Counted from the first letter of the stretch, positions 7,147 through 15,370 are shown. The stretch is DNA of 45,530 bases from JAISST01 sp050434145 (GCF_050434145.1 NZ_JBNPVX010000021.1:1-45530); one strand, 5' to 3'. The notes: a model not told the origin generated them from the letters alone. A program made the numbers and translations.

Positions 7147-7285
7147 TAACTGGTACTGAATAGCTAAATTACTTGAATAAAATTATTTTTCAAATGCTAT
7201 TTTTTATGATAAAATAAACATATGGAAATCAAAATTTTTTTATTTACATGCTAATATTATATTAACACATAGTTTGAGGTGTTTT

Positions 7286-9592
7286 ATGAAAAAAATAATA
7301 ATAGGAATTATATGTTTGTGTTTTGTTTATCCAGTTTTTTCGGAAGGAATACAAAACGTTGATAGCAGAATAAAAGCAATAGATGATGAAATATCCAAAT
7401 TGATGGAAGAGAGAAAGAATCTTGAACAAATGAAAGGGAATGTCATCAAAAGTGAGAAAAAAATAAAAGCAAATAAAAAGATAAAAACTGGTAGTCAAAA
7501 AGAGAAGCGACCTAAAATTGCTTTGGTATTAAGTGGCGGTGGAGCAAAAGGTGCTGCTCATGTGGGAGTATTGAAAGTATTAGAAAAACATAAAGTTCCT
7601 GTGGATTATATTGTAGGGACAAGTATTGGAAGTATTGTAGGTGGTATGTATTCTGTAGGATATAATCCTGATGAGATAGAAAATGTATTATTGAATCTTA
7701 ATTTTACAGAATTATTATCAAGACAAAATAACAGGCGTGGAAGAGAAATATCAGAGAAAATAGAACAAGAGATGTATCCATTTACGTTAAATATAGATAA
7801 ACAAACTGGAATAACTCTGCCTCAAGGATTATGGAGTAATCAAAATATTTATTTTGAATTAAAAGAAATATTTTCGAGAGCAGAAAAGATCGATAATTTT
7901 GATGAATTGCCAATAAAATTTAGAGCAGTAGCAGCAAATTTACAGGATGGAAGCGAAGTAGTGTTGTCAAAGGGAGATATGGCACTTAATGTTTTGAAGA
8001 GTATGTCTTTACCTAGTATTTTTGAGCCAGTGGAAGATGAAGGTAAATTTTATATTGATGGGGGAGTTGTTAATAATTTTCCTGTAAATACAGCTTTATC
8101 AATGGGAGCTGACATTATTATTGCAGTGGATATTACAACAGATCCATTGGTCATTGATGAAAAATCAAATATTTTCACAATAATGAGTCAAATATCCACT
8201 TATCAAGGGGATAAAAATACAGAATTACAAAGGAAACTAGCATCACTTCTGATTGTACCAGATGTAAAAGATCATAATATGATAGATTTTTCTAATATGA
8301 AACCTTTAATAGGGGAAGGAGAAAAAGCGGCTTCTAAATATGAAAGTCAAATTAAATCTTTAAGTAATCCAGAAGCATTCGACAATATAAGAAGAAGTGC
8401 TCTCAAAGAAGAGCCAATTTTGATAAAAAATATAATTTTATCAGGCAATGATGCACTTACATTGAAGAAAGTAATGGCATTAAAACCAAGTAAGGGCAGT
8501 TCTCTTACCAAAAGTGAGCTGAATAATTGGGCCAAACAAATACATTCAGTTACTTATATAGAAAAAGTAAATTATCATGTTGCTAACAATACTCTTTACC
8601 TAGATGTAAAGGAAAAAAAAGACTTTAATATCAAAGCGTCTTTAGGGTATTCTTCTAATTATGGTGGTAGTTTGAACATTTTAGCAAATATTCCAAATTA
8701 TGGAACATTTAGTAAAAATTATATGATAAGAGGAGAAATGTCCAAATATCCAAAGTTGAATATAGGTGGAGTATACTATTATGATTTTAATAAATATAAA
8801 ATAGGAGCTATAGTTGATGCTGGATATGAAATAGACCCATTGTTTGTATACAACAAAGGAGATAATGTTTCTACTTATACTTCTGATAAATTTAAAGGAA
8901 GCTTGGTCTTCTTTACTACAATATTTAATGATATTATAGCAGGACCTAAATTTGTATACGAACGGGAAAAAAATAGATATGATAGTGGTACAAGAGATAG
9001 TAGTTATTTTAGTAAAACACGAAATGAATTGTCAGGTGGTGGATATCTTTTATTTGATAAATTGGATAATAAAATATTTCCTACTAAAGGGATGAGGTTG
9101 TATGGAGAGTGGATGAAATATGGATCTGATTATGATATTTTTACTGTAAGCGGCACAGGAGCCGTTCCTATTAATAAACGTTTGGCATTGAATTTTGGTG
9201 GAAGTTATGGCGAAATAAAGGGTGATAAACCAGGGCGAGAAAAATTATTTAAGATAGGTGGAATGCAAAATAGTATGAAAAATGTATCATTTTTTGGACT
9301 TCCACCAATGGGGATATACACAGATAAATATTATATAGGTCATGTTGGAGTCCAATATAAATTAACAGATTCCATCTATCTTCTTGGAAAGTATAATTTA
9401 CTTGCTTATGAATCTAATGATGTAAAATATCAAAAAAATAGAAAGTTAAACGATCATTATGTACATGGTTATGGAGTAGGAGTGGGGGTATCTACATTTG
9501 CAGGACCAATATCATTTTTTGTCTCTAATAATAAAAATAAGAAAAATTCAGTTTTATTTGAAGCAAGAATAGGGTACTTTTTTAATAATTAA
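7286..9592 (+). CDS. fplA: Patatin-like phospholipase autotransporter, type Vd (FplA-like)
   Basis: The 768-residue protein is an outer-membrane protein with an exported lipase. A signal peptide (about 1-19, ending PVFSEG) and a coiled linker rich in Lys and Glu precede the patatin domain (about 75-300). The domain has the oxyanion loop SGGGAKGAAHVG, nucleophile Ser113 in GTSIG and Asp258 in YIDGGVVNN; their 145-residue spacing matches the Ser98/Asp243 dyad I recall for F. nucleatum FplA. A POTRA-like segment (about 380-445) and a BamA-type beta barrel ending in aromatic YFFNN follow. FplA is a phospholipase A1 implicated in host lipid use. The ATG at 7286 is chosen over an upstream TTG because GAGGTG sits at proper spacing. 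The promoter carries two palindromes. Confidence 0.95.
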   Translation: MKKIIIGIICLCFVYPVFSEGIQNVDSRIKAIDDEISKLMEERKNLEQMKGNVIKSEKKIKANKKIKTGSQKEKRPKIALVLSGGGAKGAAHVGVLKVLEKHKVPVDYIVGTSIGSIVGGMYSVGYNPDEIENVLLNLNFTELLSRQNNRRGREISEKIEQEMYPFTLNIDKQTGITLPQGLWSNQNIYFELKEIFSRAEKIDNFDELPIKFRAVAANLQDGSEVVLSKGDMALNVLKSMSLPSIFEPVEDEGKFYIDGGVVNNFPVNTALSMGADIIIAVDITTDPLVIDEKSNIFTIMSQISTYQGDKNTELQRKLASLLIVPDVKDHNMIDFSNMKPLIGEGEKAASKYESQIKSLSNPEAFDNIRRSALKEEPILIKNIILSGNDALTLKKVMALKPSKGSSLTKSELNNWAKQIHSVTYIEKVNYHVANNTLYLDVKEKKDFNIKASLGYSSNYGGSLNILANIPNYGTFSKNYMIRGEMSKYPKLNIGGVYYYDFNKYKIGAIVDAGYEIDPLFVYNKGDNVSTYTSDKFKGSLVFFTTIFNDIIAGPKFVYEREKNRYDSGTRDSSYFSKTRNELSGGGYLLFDKLDNKIFPTKGMRLYGEWMKYGSDYDIFTVSGTGAVPINKRLALNFGGSYGEIKGDKPGREKLFKIGGMQNSMKNVSFFGLPPMGIYTDKYYIGHVGVQYKLTDSIYLLGKYNLLAYESNDVKYQKNRKLNDHYVHGYGVGVGVSTFAGPISFFVSNNKNKKNSVLFEARIGYFFNN

Positions 9593-9771
9593 ATGGGTGA
9601 AAAAAGCAATATGATAAAAGAGGAATTTTTAATTTGATGTTATAAACACTTTGAAGACAGGCATTAAATGTAATTAAAAGAAAATATTTGGCAGTGATTG
9701 GGAAGTACAACAGTGATAATTTTGTGAAAATTTAAACTGTGCTATCATAGATGGGATTAAAAGCAATATAT

Positions 9772-9800
9772 TTGACTTATAATTGTAGATATGATAGTAT
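9772..9800 (+). promoter_or_regulatory. Promoter of the ATPase-TOPRIM pair
   Basis: TTGACT (9772-9777), a 17-base spacer and TAGTAT (9795-9800). The start would be near 9807, just before the preferred ATG at 9836, so a longer protein beginning at 9791 is unlikely because its start lies inside this promoter. Confidence 0.65.
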
Positions 9801-9835
9801 TGTATTATCCTAATAACAATGAAAAGAGGTTTTAT

Positions 9836-10993
9836 ATGAAAATAAATTATTTAAAATATAAAAATAATATAAGTAAATGGGAATTGAAAAAAATAAACTT
9901 TCATATTTTATCTCTTATAGTTGGTAAATCTGGTGTAGGAAAAAGCAAAGTTTTGAATTGTATCATGCAGTTAGTTAATATTATTAATGGCGGGTTAGGA
10001 TTATCTGGAGATGAGTGGGAATTAGGTTTTGAAATCTCTGGGACTAAATACATCTGGTGTGGAAGGATTGATATAGCAACAGGAATTTCACTTGATCGAG
10101 TCCCTTCTCCACTATTTTTAGCGTCTAATATATCTTTGGATACTAGGTCAACAATTACACAAGCTCCAGTATTTTTATCAGAGAGTTTAAAAAAGAATAA
10201 TGAGGTAATTTTAGAAAGAAAAAATGATGAAATAATATATGGGGGCCAGCATTATCCGCGTTTAGATCCTTCTAAAAGCATTTTAAACCTCATAAAAGAT
10301 AATAATATGATGGAAATATTGAAAAATTTTAATAAGATTTTTAATATTAGTGATAAAGAAGAAAAACACATATTAGTAAATTATAATGAGAAAACAGAAC
10401 AAACATTTTTTCCAATAGAGATAATAAAGGGTTTAAATCAACCAATTGTGAGCAAAATGTATTTGACATATAAACATAATCCAGAATATTTTCATAAAAT
10501 AGAAAAATCCTTCCAAAATGTGTTTCCTAATGTTGAGAGTATCAGTTTTAGAGAAATAATTGATATTTCTCAAAATAATTCTATTCCGATACCAATGGGC
10601 CAGGTCATCCCACTACAATTAAAAGAGTATAAATCTCAATGGATAACGCAAGATAATATTTCATTGGGAATGTTCAAAATTTTAATATTTATAGCAACTT
10701 TTTACTTAGTACCAGATAACAGTATTATAATAATTGATGAATTTGAAAATAGTTTAGGAGTGAATTGTATTGATTTTCTCAAAGAATTTGTAAATGAAGT
10801 TTATAATAGGAATATTCAAATACTTTTGACTAGTCATCATCCATATATAATAAACTCAATAGATACAAATAATTGGATAATATTACACAGGAATAAAAAT
10901 ATAGTAAGAGGTTATACTGCTAAAAAAGCTGGAATATATGAATCAAGTCATGAAAATTTTACATTGTTAATGAATTCAGATAAATTTATTTAG
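9836..10993 (+). CDS. AAA/ABC-type ATPase of a putative defence pair
   Basis: The 385-residue protein is a predicted cytoplasmic ATPase of the OLD/SMC-like (AAA_15/AAA_21) group. Walker A is GKSGVGKS (30-37). An ABC-like signature NISLGMFK precedes Walker B IIIIDEFENS (catalytic pair Asp301-Glu302), and an H-loop follows in TSHHPYI (His334). The middle (about 90-270) is poorly conserved to my eye and could be a sensor region. The ATG at 9836 follows AAAGAGG. A TOPRIM protein starts 12 bases after its stop, so the two are probably co-translated. This arrangement is like PARIS (AriA-AriB), AbiL and RloB-associated systems, in which the ATPase senses phage and releases the nuclease. The function here is inferred from architecture. 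Confidence 0.8.
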   Translation: MKINYLKYKNNISKWELKKINFHILSLIVGKSGVGKSKVLNCIMQLVNIINGGLGLSGDEWELGFEISGTKYIWCGRIDIATGISLDRVPSPLFLASNISLDTRSTITQAPVFLSESLKKNNEVILERKNDEIIYGGQHYPRLDPSKSILNLIKDNNMMEILKNFNKIFNISDKEEKHILVNYNEKTEQTFFPIEIIKGLNQPIVSKMYLTYKHNPEYFHKIEKSFQNVFPNVESISFREIIDISQNNSIPIPMGQVIPLQLKEYKSQWITQDNISLGMFKILIFIATFYLVPDNSIIIIDEFENSLGVNCIDFLKEFVNEVYNRNIQILLTSHHPYIINSIDTNNWIILHRNKNIVRGYTAKKAGIYESSHENFTLLMNSDKFI

Positions 10994-11005
10994 GAGTTAA
11001 CTAAT

Positions 11006-11653
11006 ATGGGTTTTTATATGATAGTTGAGGGAAAAACAGAAAAAAAGGTATATTCAAAATGGTTAAAAATTTTATTACCACATTATAAAGAAGTTAAATG
11101 TCCTTATAAGATAGAAAATAATGGTTTTTATATTTTAAATGCAGAAGGCTACCCCAAGATTTTGAAAGTTGCTAAGGATTCACTTAGTGATATTTGTGAT
11201 AATCTTCAAATATCTAAATTGTTTATCTGTCTTGATTCAGATGACGAGAAAATGGAAAAAAGAAAAGATGAAATTAAAAGATTAGTAAAGAATTATAAAA
11301 TCGATACAAGAATAATTGTGCAAAATATCTGTATTGAGAGTTGGTTATTAGGTAACAAAAAATTAATGAGCAAGAGTCCTGATAAACCATTGAGCATCTT
11401 AAAAACATATTACGATGTTTCAAAAGATGATCCAGAACTGATGCAAAAACCTAAAAATCATCCACTAACAACTGCTGGATACCATGAAAGCTATTTGACA
11501 ACAATGTTGAAAGAAAAGCATTTAAATTATAGTAAAAGAAGTCCTGAATGTTGTTGCAAGAAAAGTTATTTAGATAATTTGATAAAAAGATATGTGGAGA
11601 CAAAACATATATCTTCGTTTGGTGTTTTTATGGATGAAATCAAGAAGTTTTGA
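11006..11653 (+). CDS. TOPRIM-domain protein (RloB/AriB-like), partner of the ATPase
   Basis: The 215-residue protein starts with MIVEGKTEKKVY, giving the catalytic Glu8 of a TOPRIM fold. The acidic DxD-type motif is FICLDSDDEK (Asp77, Asp79, Asp80). A following CIESWLLGN motif is typical of the OLD-type TOPRIM proteins of the RloB and DUF4276 kind. These bind Mg2+ and usually act as nucleases; AriB of PARIS cleaves host tRNA. A late CCCKKSY cluster of three cysteines is unusual. At 215 residues it is on the short side for AriB. Co-transcription with the ATPase is likely from the 12-base gap. The target is unknown. Confidence 0.75.
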   Translation: MGFYMIVEGKTEKKVYSKWLKILLPHYKEVKCPYKIENNGFYILNAEGYPKILKVAKDSLSDICDNLQISKLFICLDSDDEKMEKRKDEIKRLVKNYKIDTRIIVQNICIESWLLGNKKLMSKSPDKPLSILKTYYDVSKDDPELMQKPKNHPLTTAGYHESYLTTMLKEKHLNYSKRSPECCCKKSYLDNLIKRYVETKHISSFGVFMDEIKKF

Positions 11654-11726
11654 ATTTTTCTATTTGTCAAAGATGATAAAAGATTTATTATATAAATTGA
11701 AATAATTAAAATTTTCAATTTATCCA

Positions 11727-11754
11727 TTGACTTTTAGAAAAAATATGGTACACT
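11727..11754 (+). promoter_or_regulatory. Promoter of the small RNA behind the defence pair
   Basis: TTGACT (11727-11732), 16 bases and TACACT (11749-11754), preceded by TGG as in an extended -10 promoter. The start would be near 11761. Confidence 0.65.
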
Positions 11755-11760
11755 CGTACT

Positions 11761-11836
11761 AATTCATTGGCACTGAAAAAAGCAGTCCAATATGGGCAGA
11801 AATGCCAATTTCCCTCTCTATTGAGAGGGATTTTTT
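11761..11836 (+). ncRNA. Structured small RNA, unknown family
   Basis: A 76-nt transcript is framed by its own promoter and a strong terminator. A closing stem ATTGGCA (11766-11772) pairs with TGCCAAT (11803-11809). Inside are ACTG (11772-11775) with CAGT (11783-11786) and a weak CC/GG pair. The 3' end is an 8-bp hairpin, TCCCTCTC (11811-11818) with GAGAGGGA (11823-11830), and six T residues. No open frame is present. It lies 108 bases past the TOPRIM gene. I do not recognise it; it could serve that system, be left from a lost toxin gene, or be an unrelated regulatory RNA. Confidence 0.65.
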
Positions 11837-11867
11837 ATTTTAAGAAGGATTTTCAAAATTAAATAAA

Positions 11868-11903
11868 AAACTCCTTTCGTTTTTATATAAAAGAAGGGAG
11901 TTT
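11868..11903 (-). terminator. Terminator for minus-strand remnant
   Basis: An 11-bp stem with one G-T pair (11868-11878 with 11893-11903; outer arm AAACTCC/GGAGTTT). On the minus strand it is followed by TTTTTTATTT, so it would end leftward transcription from the remnant at 11923-12162. Confidence 0.65.
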
Positions 11904-11922
11904 GTATAATTTAGAAATAAAA

Positions 11923-12162
11923 TTATAATATCTCAATTTCACTAGTATTTTCAAAGTCAATAGTTACAATTGCATTTTTTATATTTATTTCATAAAGAAC
12001 TAGGATGTTTTTAAATTGCTGTAATATTTTTCTATAGTCAGGAATTCTTTCAATAAATCCATGAGCTACTTCACCCAATGATTTTTTACTCTTTTTGATA
12101 GTTCCTTGAGCTTTTATGTGGGAGCTTCCACCTTTAGGAAGAGTTGTAAAAGCTTTCCCATA
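11923..12162 (-). pseudogene. C-terminal remnant of an unidentified gene
   Basis: An open minus-strand frame of about 79 codons without a start reads KAFTTLPKGGSSHI, continues through GFIERIPDYRKIL, and ends IDFENTSEIEIL. A stop lies just upstream in this frame, while the neighbouring frame there is open (INKDNMGKLLQ), which suggests a one-base indel. A proper minus-strand terminator sits 20 bases downstream. I do not recognise the protein. The codon pattern and terminator argue that this was a real gene whose front end is lost. Confidence 0.4.
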
Positions 12163-12416
12163 TTATCTTTATTAATTTTATCGATAATTAGTTGTGAAAT
12201 ATAAATTTTTCTTCATTGTATTTTATAAAGATTCACTGGCATTATGAACTCTTTTAGAGTTCTGAAGTGCTGTCCAGTTAGCAAAACGAATGTCAAAGAT
12301 ATGAGCAAAACAAGCTGGATGAAAAGAGGAATCAAGAAATGGGTAAAAGCTTAAATTTGTAATGCTGAAAATAGGTTTGTAACTGTTTATAACTCTAATT
12401 TATATAGGAGATTTTT
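12163..12416. other. Intergenic stretch with one perfect hairpin
   Basis: No gene is visible. A 7-bp hairpin, GAACTCT (12246-12252) with AGAGTTC (12256-12262), lies in it without a T tract. Just before the HxlR gene a near direct repeat, TTTGTAAC then GTTTATAAC (about 12376-12394), could be an autoregulatory site; the evidence is weak. Confidence 0.35.
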
Positions 12417-12803
12417 ATGAAATATATACATAAACTTGAAAAAGATGCAATGTGCCCTATTGAATATGGTCTTGATATTTTTGGTGGCAAATGGAAATCA
12501 AGAATAATTTGTGTTTTGCCTAGTAGGTCTGTCATGAGATATAACGAAATAAAAAAAGAATTAAATAATATAACAGATACAGTATTGGCGATGTCATTAA
12601 AAGAATTAATAAATGATGCAATAATAGAGCGTAAACAGTATAATGAGATTCCTTTGAAAGTGGAATATACTTTAAGTCCTCTGGGAGTGTCAGTTTTGCC
12701 TATATTACAATATATTTGTCAATGGTCAAGGGCATATTCAAAAGAAGATCTGGAGAAAAAGTTGCCCTCATGCAAAAGTTGTTCACAGCTAAAAAATAGT
12801 TAG
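12417..12803 (+). CDS. HxlR-family transcriptional regulator
   Basis: The 128-residue winged-helix protein has the family signature near its N-terminus, CPIEYGLDIFGGKWKSRII, with the conserved Cys12 that in YodB/HypR-type members senses aldehydes, quinones or disulfide stress. The recognition helix region is YNEIKKELNNITDTVLAMSL and the wing follows in VEYTLSPLG. The C-terminus ends CKSCSQL with two more cysteines. HxlR regulators often control a divergent redox gene, but here the upstream neighbour is only debris, so its target is probably elsewhere or lost. The ribosome binding site is AGGAG. Confidence 0.9.
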   Translation: MKYIHKLEKDAMCPIEYGLDIFGGKWKSRIICVLPSRSVMRYNEIKKELNNITDTVLAMSLKELINDAIIERKQYNEIPLKVEYTLSPLGVSVLPILQYICQWSRAYSKEDLEKKLPSCKSCSQLKNS

Positions 12804-13004
12804 GTGAAGTATATTTTTAATTTTTTCATTTAGTAGTACTAAAAAAAGCTAAGTTGCAAATTAATTTATAGAAAAGGGCATAGTTTTCTATTATTATTGT
12901 ATTCTAGAATTAAACAATATGTTTACGGTTTTGTACTAATTTTTATTACTGATTTTGAGAAAAAAAGTAAAATTTTTTAAATTCTTGATTATAAGGAAGT
13001 ATTG

Positions 13005-13032
13005 TTGCTAAATATGAAAAATCAGGTATAAT
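13005..13032 (+). promoter_or_regulatory. Possible upstream promoter in the hcp leader region
   Basis: TTGCTA (13005-13010), 16 bases, TATAAT (13027-13032). It lies about 145 bases before hcp and would give a basal transcript across the palindrome at 13106. Only the motif supports it. Apart from this and the palindrome, I see nothing in 12804-13176. Confidence 0.35.
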
Positions 13033-13105
13033 CTATTACTAGGAAAAAATTTTATGAGGAGCAAATTTTACTAAATAAATAGTTAATTTAACTTTTTAAT
13101 ATTTT

Positions 13106-13148
13106 TGTTGTTTTAACAACAGACTAAAAGAGATACTTGCACTATAAT
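13106..13148 (+). promoter_or_regulatory. hcp promoter with a palindromic activator site at -41.5
   Basis: A consensus TATAAT (13143-13148) has no recognisable -35 box. Instead a 16-bp palindrome with 7-bp arms, TGTTGTT-TT-AACAACA (13106-13121), is centred 41.5 bases before the predicted start near 13155. That is the class II position of CRP/FNR-family activators. HcpR and related nitric-oxide regulators of this family are known to control hcp in other anaerobes. The identity of the regulator here is inferred. Confidence 0.65.
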
Positions 13149-13176
13149 ATCTGTATAAATCAATGGAGGTGTTATT

Positions 13177-14865
13177 ATGGAAGGAAAGAATAAGATGTTT
13201 TGTTTTCAATGCCAAGAGACTATGAAAGGGACTGGTTGTACAATAGCAGGAGTGTGTGGAAAACAACCAGATACAGCGTCTTTACAAGATTTGCTGATTT
13301 ATATAGTAAAAGGAGTATCAGTCTATAGTTCTCAGCTGAGAAAATTTAATCAAGGTCATGAAAGTTTGAAAGATATCTATAAATATATTATCAATTCATT
13401 ATTTATGACCATAACAAATGCAAATTTTGATAACAATGCAATTTTAAAGGAAATAAAAGTAGGATTGGGGTTAAGGGATAGTTTAAGAAATATTTTGGTA
13501 AAGAACAATATTAAATTAGAAGAAAAGTATGAAGGAAAAGAACTTGTTAATTGGAATTATTCTACAGATGTGGATCTAATAGAATTTTCAAAAAAAGATA
13601 ATATTGGAATATTAAGAACAGAGAATGAAGATGTAAGATCATTGAGAGAATTGCTAACTTATGGGCTTAAAGGGATGGCTGCCTATTTGGAACATGCTTA
13701 TAATTTGGGAAAAACAAGTGAAGAGATTTTGGTTTTTATGGAAGAGGCTTTGTTAGCAACTTTAAATGAAAATCTTTCAGCTGAAGAGTTAACTACACTA
13801 GTACTAACTTGTGGAAATTTTGGGGTTAAGGCTATGGCTCTTTTGGATGATGCCAATACATCTACTTATGGAAATCCAGAGATCACTAAAGTTAGAATAG
13901 GAGTAGGAACAAGACCTGGGATACTAATAAGTGGTCATGATTTGAGAGATTTGGAACAATTATTAGAGCAAAGTAAGGACAGTGGTGTGGATATTTATAC
14001 CCACTCTGAAATGTTACCAGGACATTATTATCCAAAATTAAAAAAATATTCGCATTTTTATGGGAATTATGGAAACGCATGGTGGAAACAAAAAGAAGAA
14101 TTTGAAACATTTAATGGACCAGTGGTATTTACTACCAACTGTATAGTTCCACCATTACCAAAAGCAACTTATAATGATAGGATTTTTACTACTAATGCAA
14201 GTGGGTTTCCAGGATGGAAAAGAATCCCATTAAATGACGATGGAACAAAGGATTTTTCTGAAGTAATTGAACTTGCAAAGACTAAAAATCCCCCTATAGA
14301 AATTGAAAAGGGAGAAATAATAGGTGGTTTTGCTCATAATCAAGTCCTTTCTCTTGCTGATAAAATAATTGAAAATATTAAAGCTGGAGCAATCAAAAGA
14401 TTTGTTGTAATGGCAGGTTGTGATGGAAGAATGCCTTACAGAAATTATTATACAGATTTTGCCAAGGCTCTTCCAAAAGACGCCATTATTCTCACTGCTG
14501 GATGTGCAAAATACAAATATAATAAGTTAGAGCTTGGGGATATTAATGGAATTCCAAGAGTACTGGATGCAGGGCAATGTAATGATTCTTATTCGTTAGT
14601 GTTAATAGCTCTAAAATTGCAAGAAGTATTTGGTTTGGAAAGTGTTAATGAATTACCTTTGACTTTTAATATTGCTTGGTATGAACAAAAAGCAGTTATA
14701 GTCTTGCTAGCACTTCTTTCTCTGGGAGTGAAGAATATTCATGTAGGTCCAACATTACCTGCTTTTCTTTCGCCTAATGTAACAGAAATATTGGTGAAAA
14801 ATTTTGGATTGGCGACCATAACTGATGTAGCCAATGATTTGAAGATATTTGGATTGGATTATTAA
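13177..14865 (+). CDS. hcp: Hybrid cluster protein (hydroxylamine / nitric oxide reductase)
   Basis: The 562-residue iron-sulfur protein reduces nitric oxide (and hydroxylamine in vitro) and protects anaerobes from nitrosative stress. The N-terminal cysteines Cys9, Cys12, Cys21 and Cys27 (CFQCQETM, then GCTIAGVCGK) bind the cubane cluster. Hybrid-cluster ligands are visible in EMLPGHYYPKL, FTTNCIVPP, VVMAGCDGRM, LTAGCAKYKYNK and HVGPTLPAF. Length is typical of the class found in strict anaerobes. GGAGGTG precedes the start. It is a single-gene unit with its own terminator. No hcr reductase gene lies next to it, so another electron donor must serve it. Confidence 0.97.
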   Translation: MEGKNKMFCFQCQETMKGTGCTIAGVCGKQPDTASLQDLLIYIVKGVSVYSSQLRKFNQGHESLKDIYKYIINSLFMTITNANFDNNAILKEIKVGLGLRDSLRNILVKNNIKLEEKYEGKELVNWNYSTDVDLIEFSKKDNIGILRTENEDVRSLRELLTYGLKGMAAYLEHAYNLGKTSEEILVFMEEALLATLNENLSAEELTTLVLTCGNFGVKAMALLDDANTSTYGNPEITKVRIGVGTRPGILISGHDLRDLEQLLEQSKDSGVDIYTHSEMLPGHYYPKLKKYSHFYGNYGNAWWKQKEEFETFNGPVVFTTNCIVPPLPKATYNDRIFTTNASGFPGWKRIPLNDDGTKDFSEVIELAKTKNPPIEIEKGEIIGGFAHNQVLSLADKIIENIKAGAIKRFVVMAGCDGRMPYRNYYTDFAKALPKDAIILTAGCAKYKYNKLELGDINGIPRVLDAGQCNDSYSLVLIALKLQEVFGLESVNELPLTFNIAWYEQKAVIVLLALLSLGVKNIHVGPTLPAFLSPNVTEILVKNFGLATITDVANDLKIFGLDY

Positions 14866-14894
14866 TCAAAAGAATTATACAAAAACCATGAAAG

Positions 14895-14920
14895 GTGAGG
14901 AATAAAAGGCCTCACTTTTT
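14895..14920 (+). terminator. Terminator after hcp
   Basis: GTGAGG (14895-14900) pairs with CCTCAC (14910-14915), followed by TTTTT. Confidence 0.75.
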
Positions 14921-15212
14921 ATAGTTTTGACAAATATTGCATATTTATCAGATTCATTTTGTTAAGTGATGTCATGTTTCAGCTGAGAAAGATTTGGTCT
15001 AATCTTGGCTAAAATCGCTTTTATCAAAAGTACAATTTGTATATTCTTCATCTTGACTACTTGTTTTCTGTATTTCCTGCTTAAGGTAGTGTCAAGTTTT
15101 TGTAGGGATTTTATCTAAATATTATTTGAGAATCCCGTAATTTTTCTGTTCCTTTTTTATTTTTTTGAAATTTTTATACAAATATTTTATGCGAGCTAAA
15201 AGCAAAAAAAAG
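14921..15212. other. Gene debris, possible insertion-sequence end
   Basis: No intact gene is visible. On the minus strand, about 14999-15085, a short open stretch encodes QEIQKTSSQDEEYTNCTFD then KSDFSQD and a stop; the CTF..SDF spacing faintly recalls pentapeptide repeats. It is cut by GGTAGTGTCAAGTTTTTG (from 15085), which looks like sequence found near ends of IS256-type elements. This is a weak impression from memory. No transposase is present. Confidence 0.25.
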
Positions 15213-15241
15213 TTGTAAATTATCAACTAATGTTATATTAT
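15213..15241 (+). promoter_or_regulatory. Promoter of the AbiF-type RNA
   Basis: TTGTAA (15213-15218), 17 bases, TATTAT (15236-15241). A small inverted repeat, AGTTG (15211-15215) with CAACT (15224-15228), overlaps the -35 box. Start expected near 15248. Confidence 0.5.
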
Positions 15242-15247
15242 ACTAAT

Positions 15248-15356
15248 AACAAGTAAAAAGATGTCAACTATTGTTAGGTCAGTGCCTTTATGCCATTTAG
15301 GCGGTTATGAAATATAATTATATGTTTATTTCATAGCTACATAGGGGCCTTTTTTT
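15248..15356 (+). ncRNA. Structured RNA upstream of an Abi_2/AbiF gene (candidate antitoxin RNA)
   Basis: The RNA includes GTTAGGTCAGTGCC, a small GCC-ATTTA-GGC hairpin (15292-15302), a perfect 9-bp stem TATGAAATA (15306-15314) with TATTTCATA (15327-15335), and a GGGGCC followed by seven T residues (to 15356). It ends 14 bases before the Abi_2 start codon. AbiF-type toxins have been reported to be paired with an upstream structured RNA that acts as antitoxin and guide-like partner, and this family is proposed as an ancestor of Cas13. The match here rests on position, structure and the Abi_2 N-terminus downstream. Confidence 0.6.
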
Positions 15357-15370
15357 ATAGGAGTAAAGAT

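Noticed and set aside
9791..9835. A 15-residue N-terminal extension of the ATPase
   Set aside because: Its start codon lies inside the predicted promoter (-10 at 9795-9800), and the ATG at 9836 has a proper ribosome binding site.
11761..11836. Reading the structured RNA as a known riboswitch or a second AbiF-type RNA
   Set aside because: No gene follows it on the plus strand for 580 bases, its own terminator closes it, and it shares only very short strings with the AbiF-type RNA.
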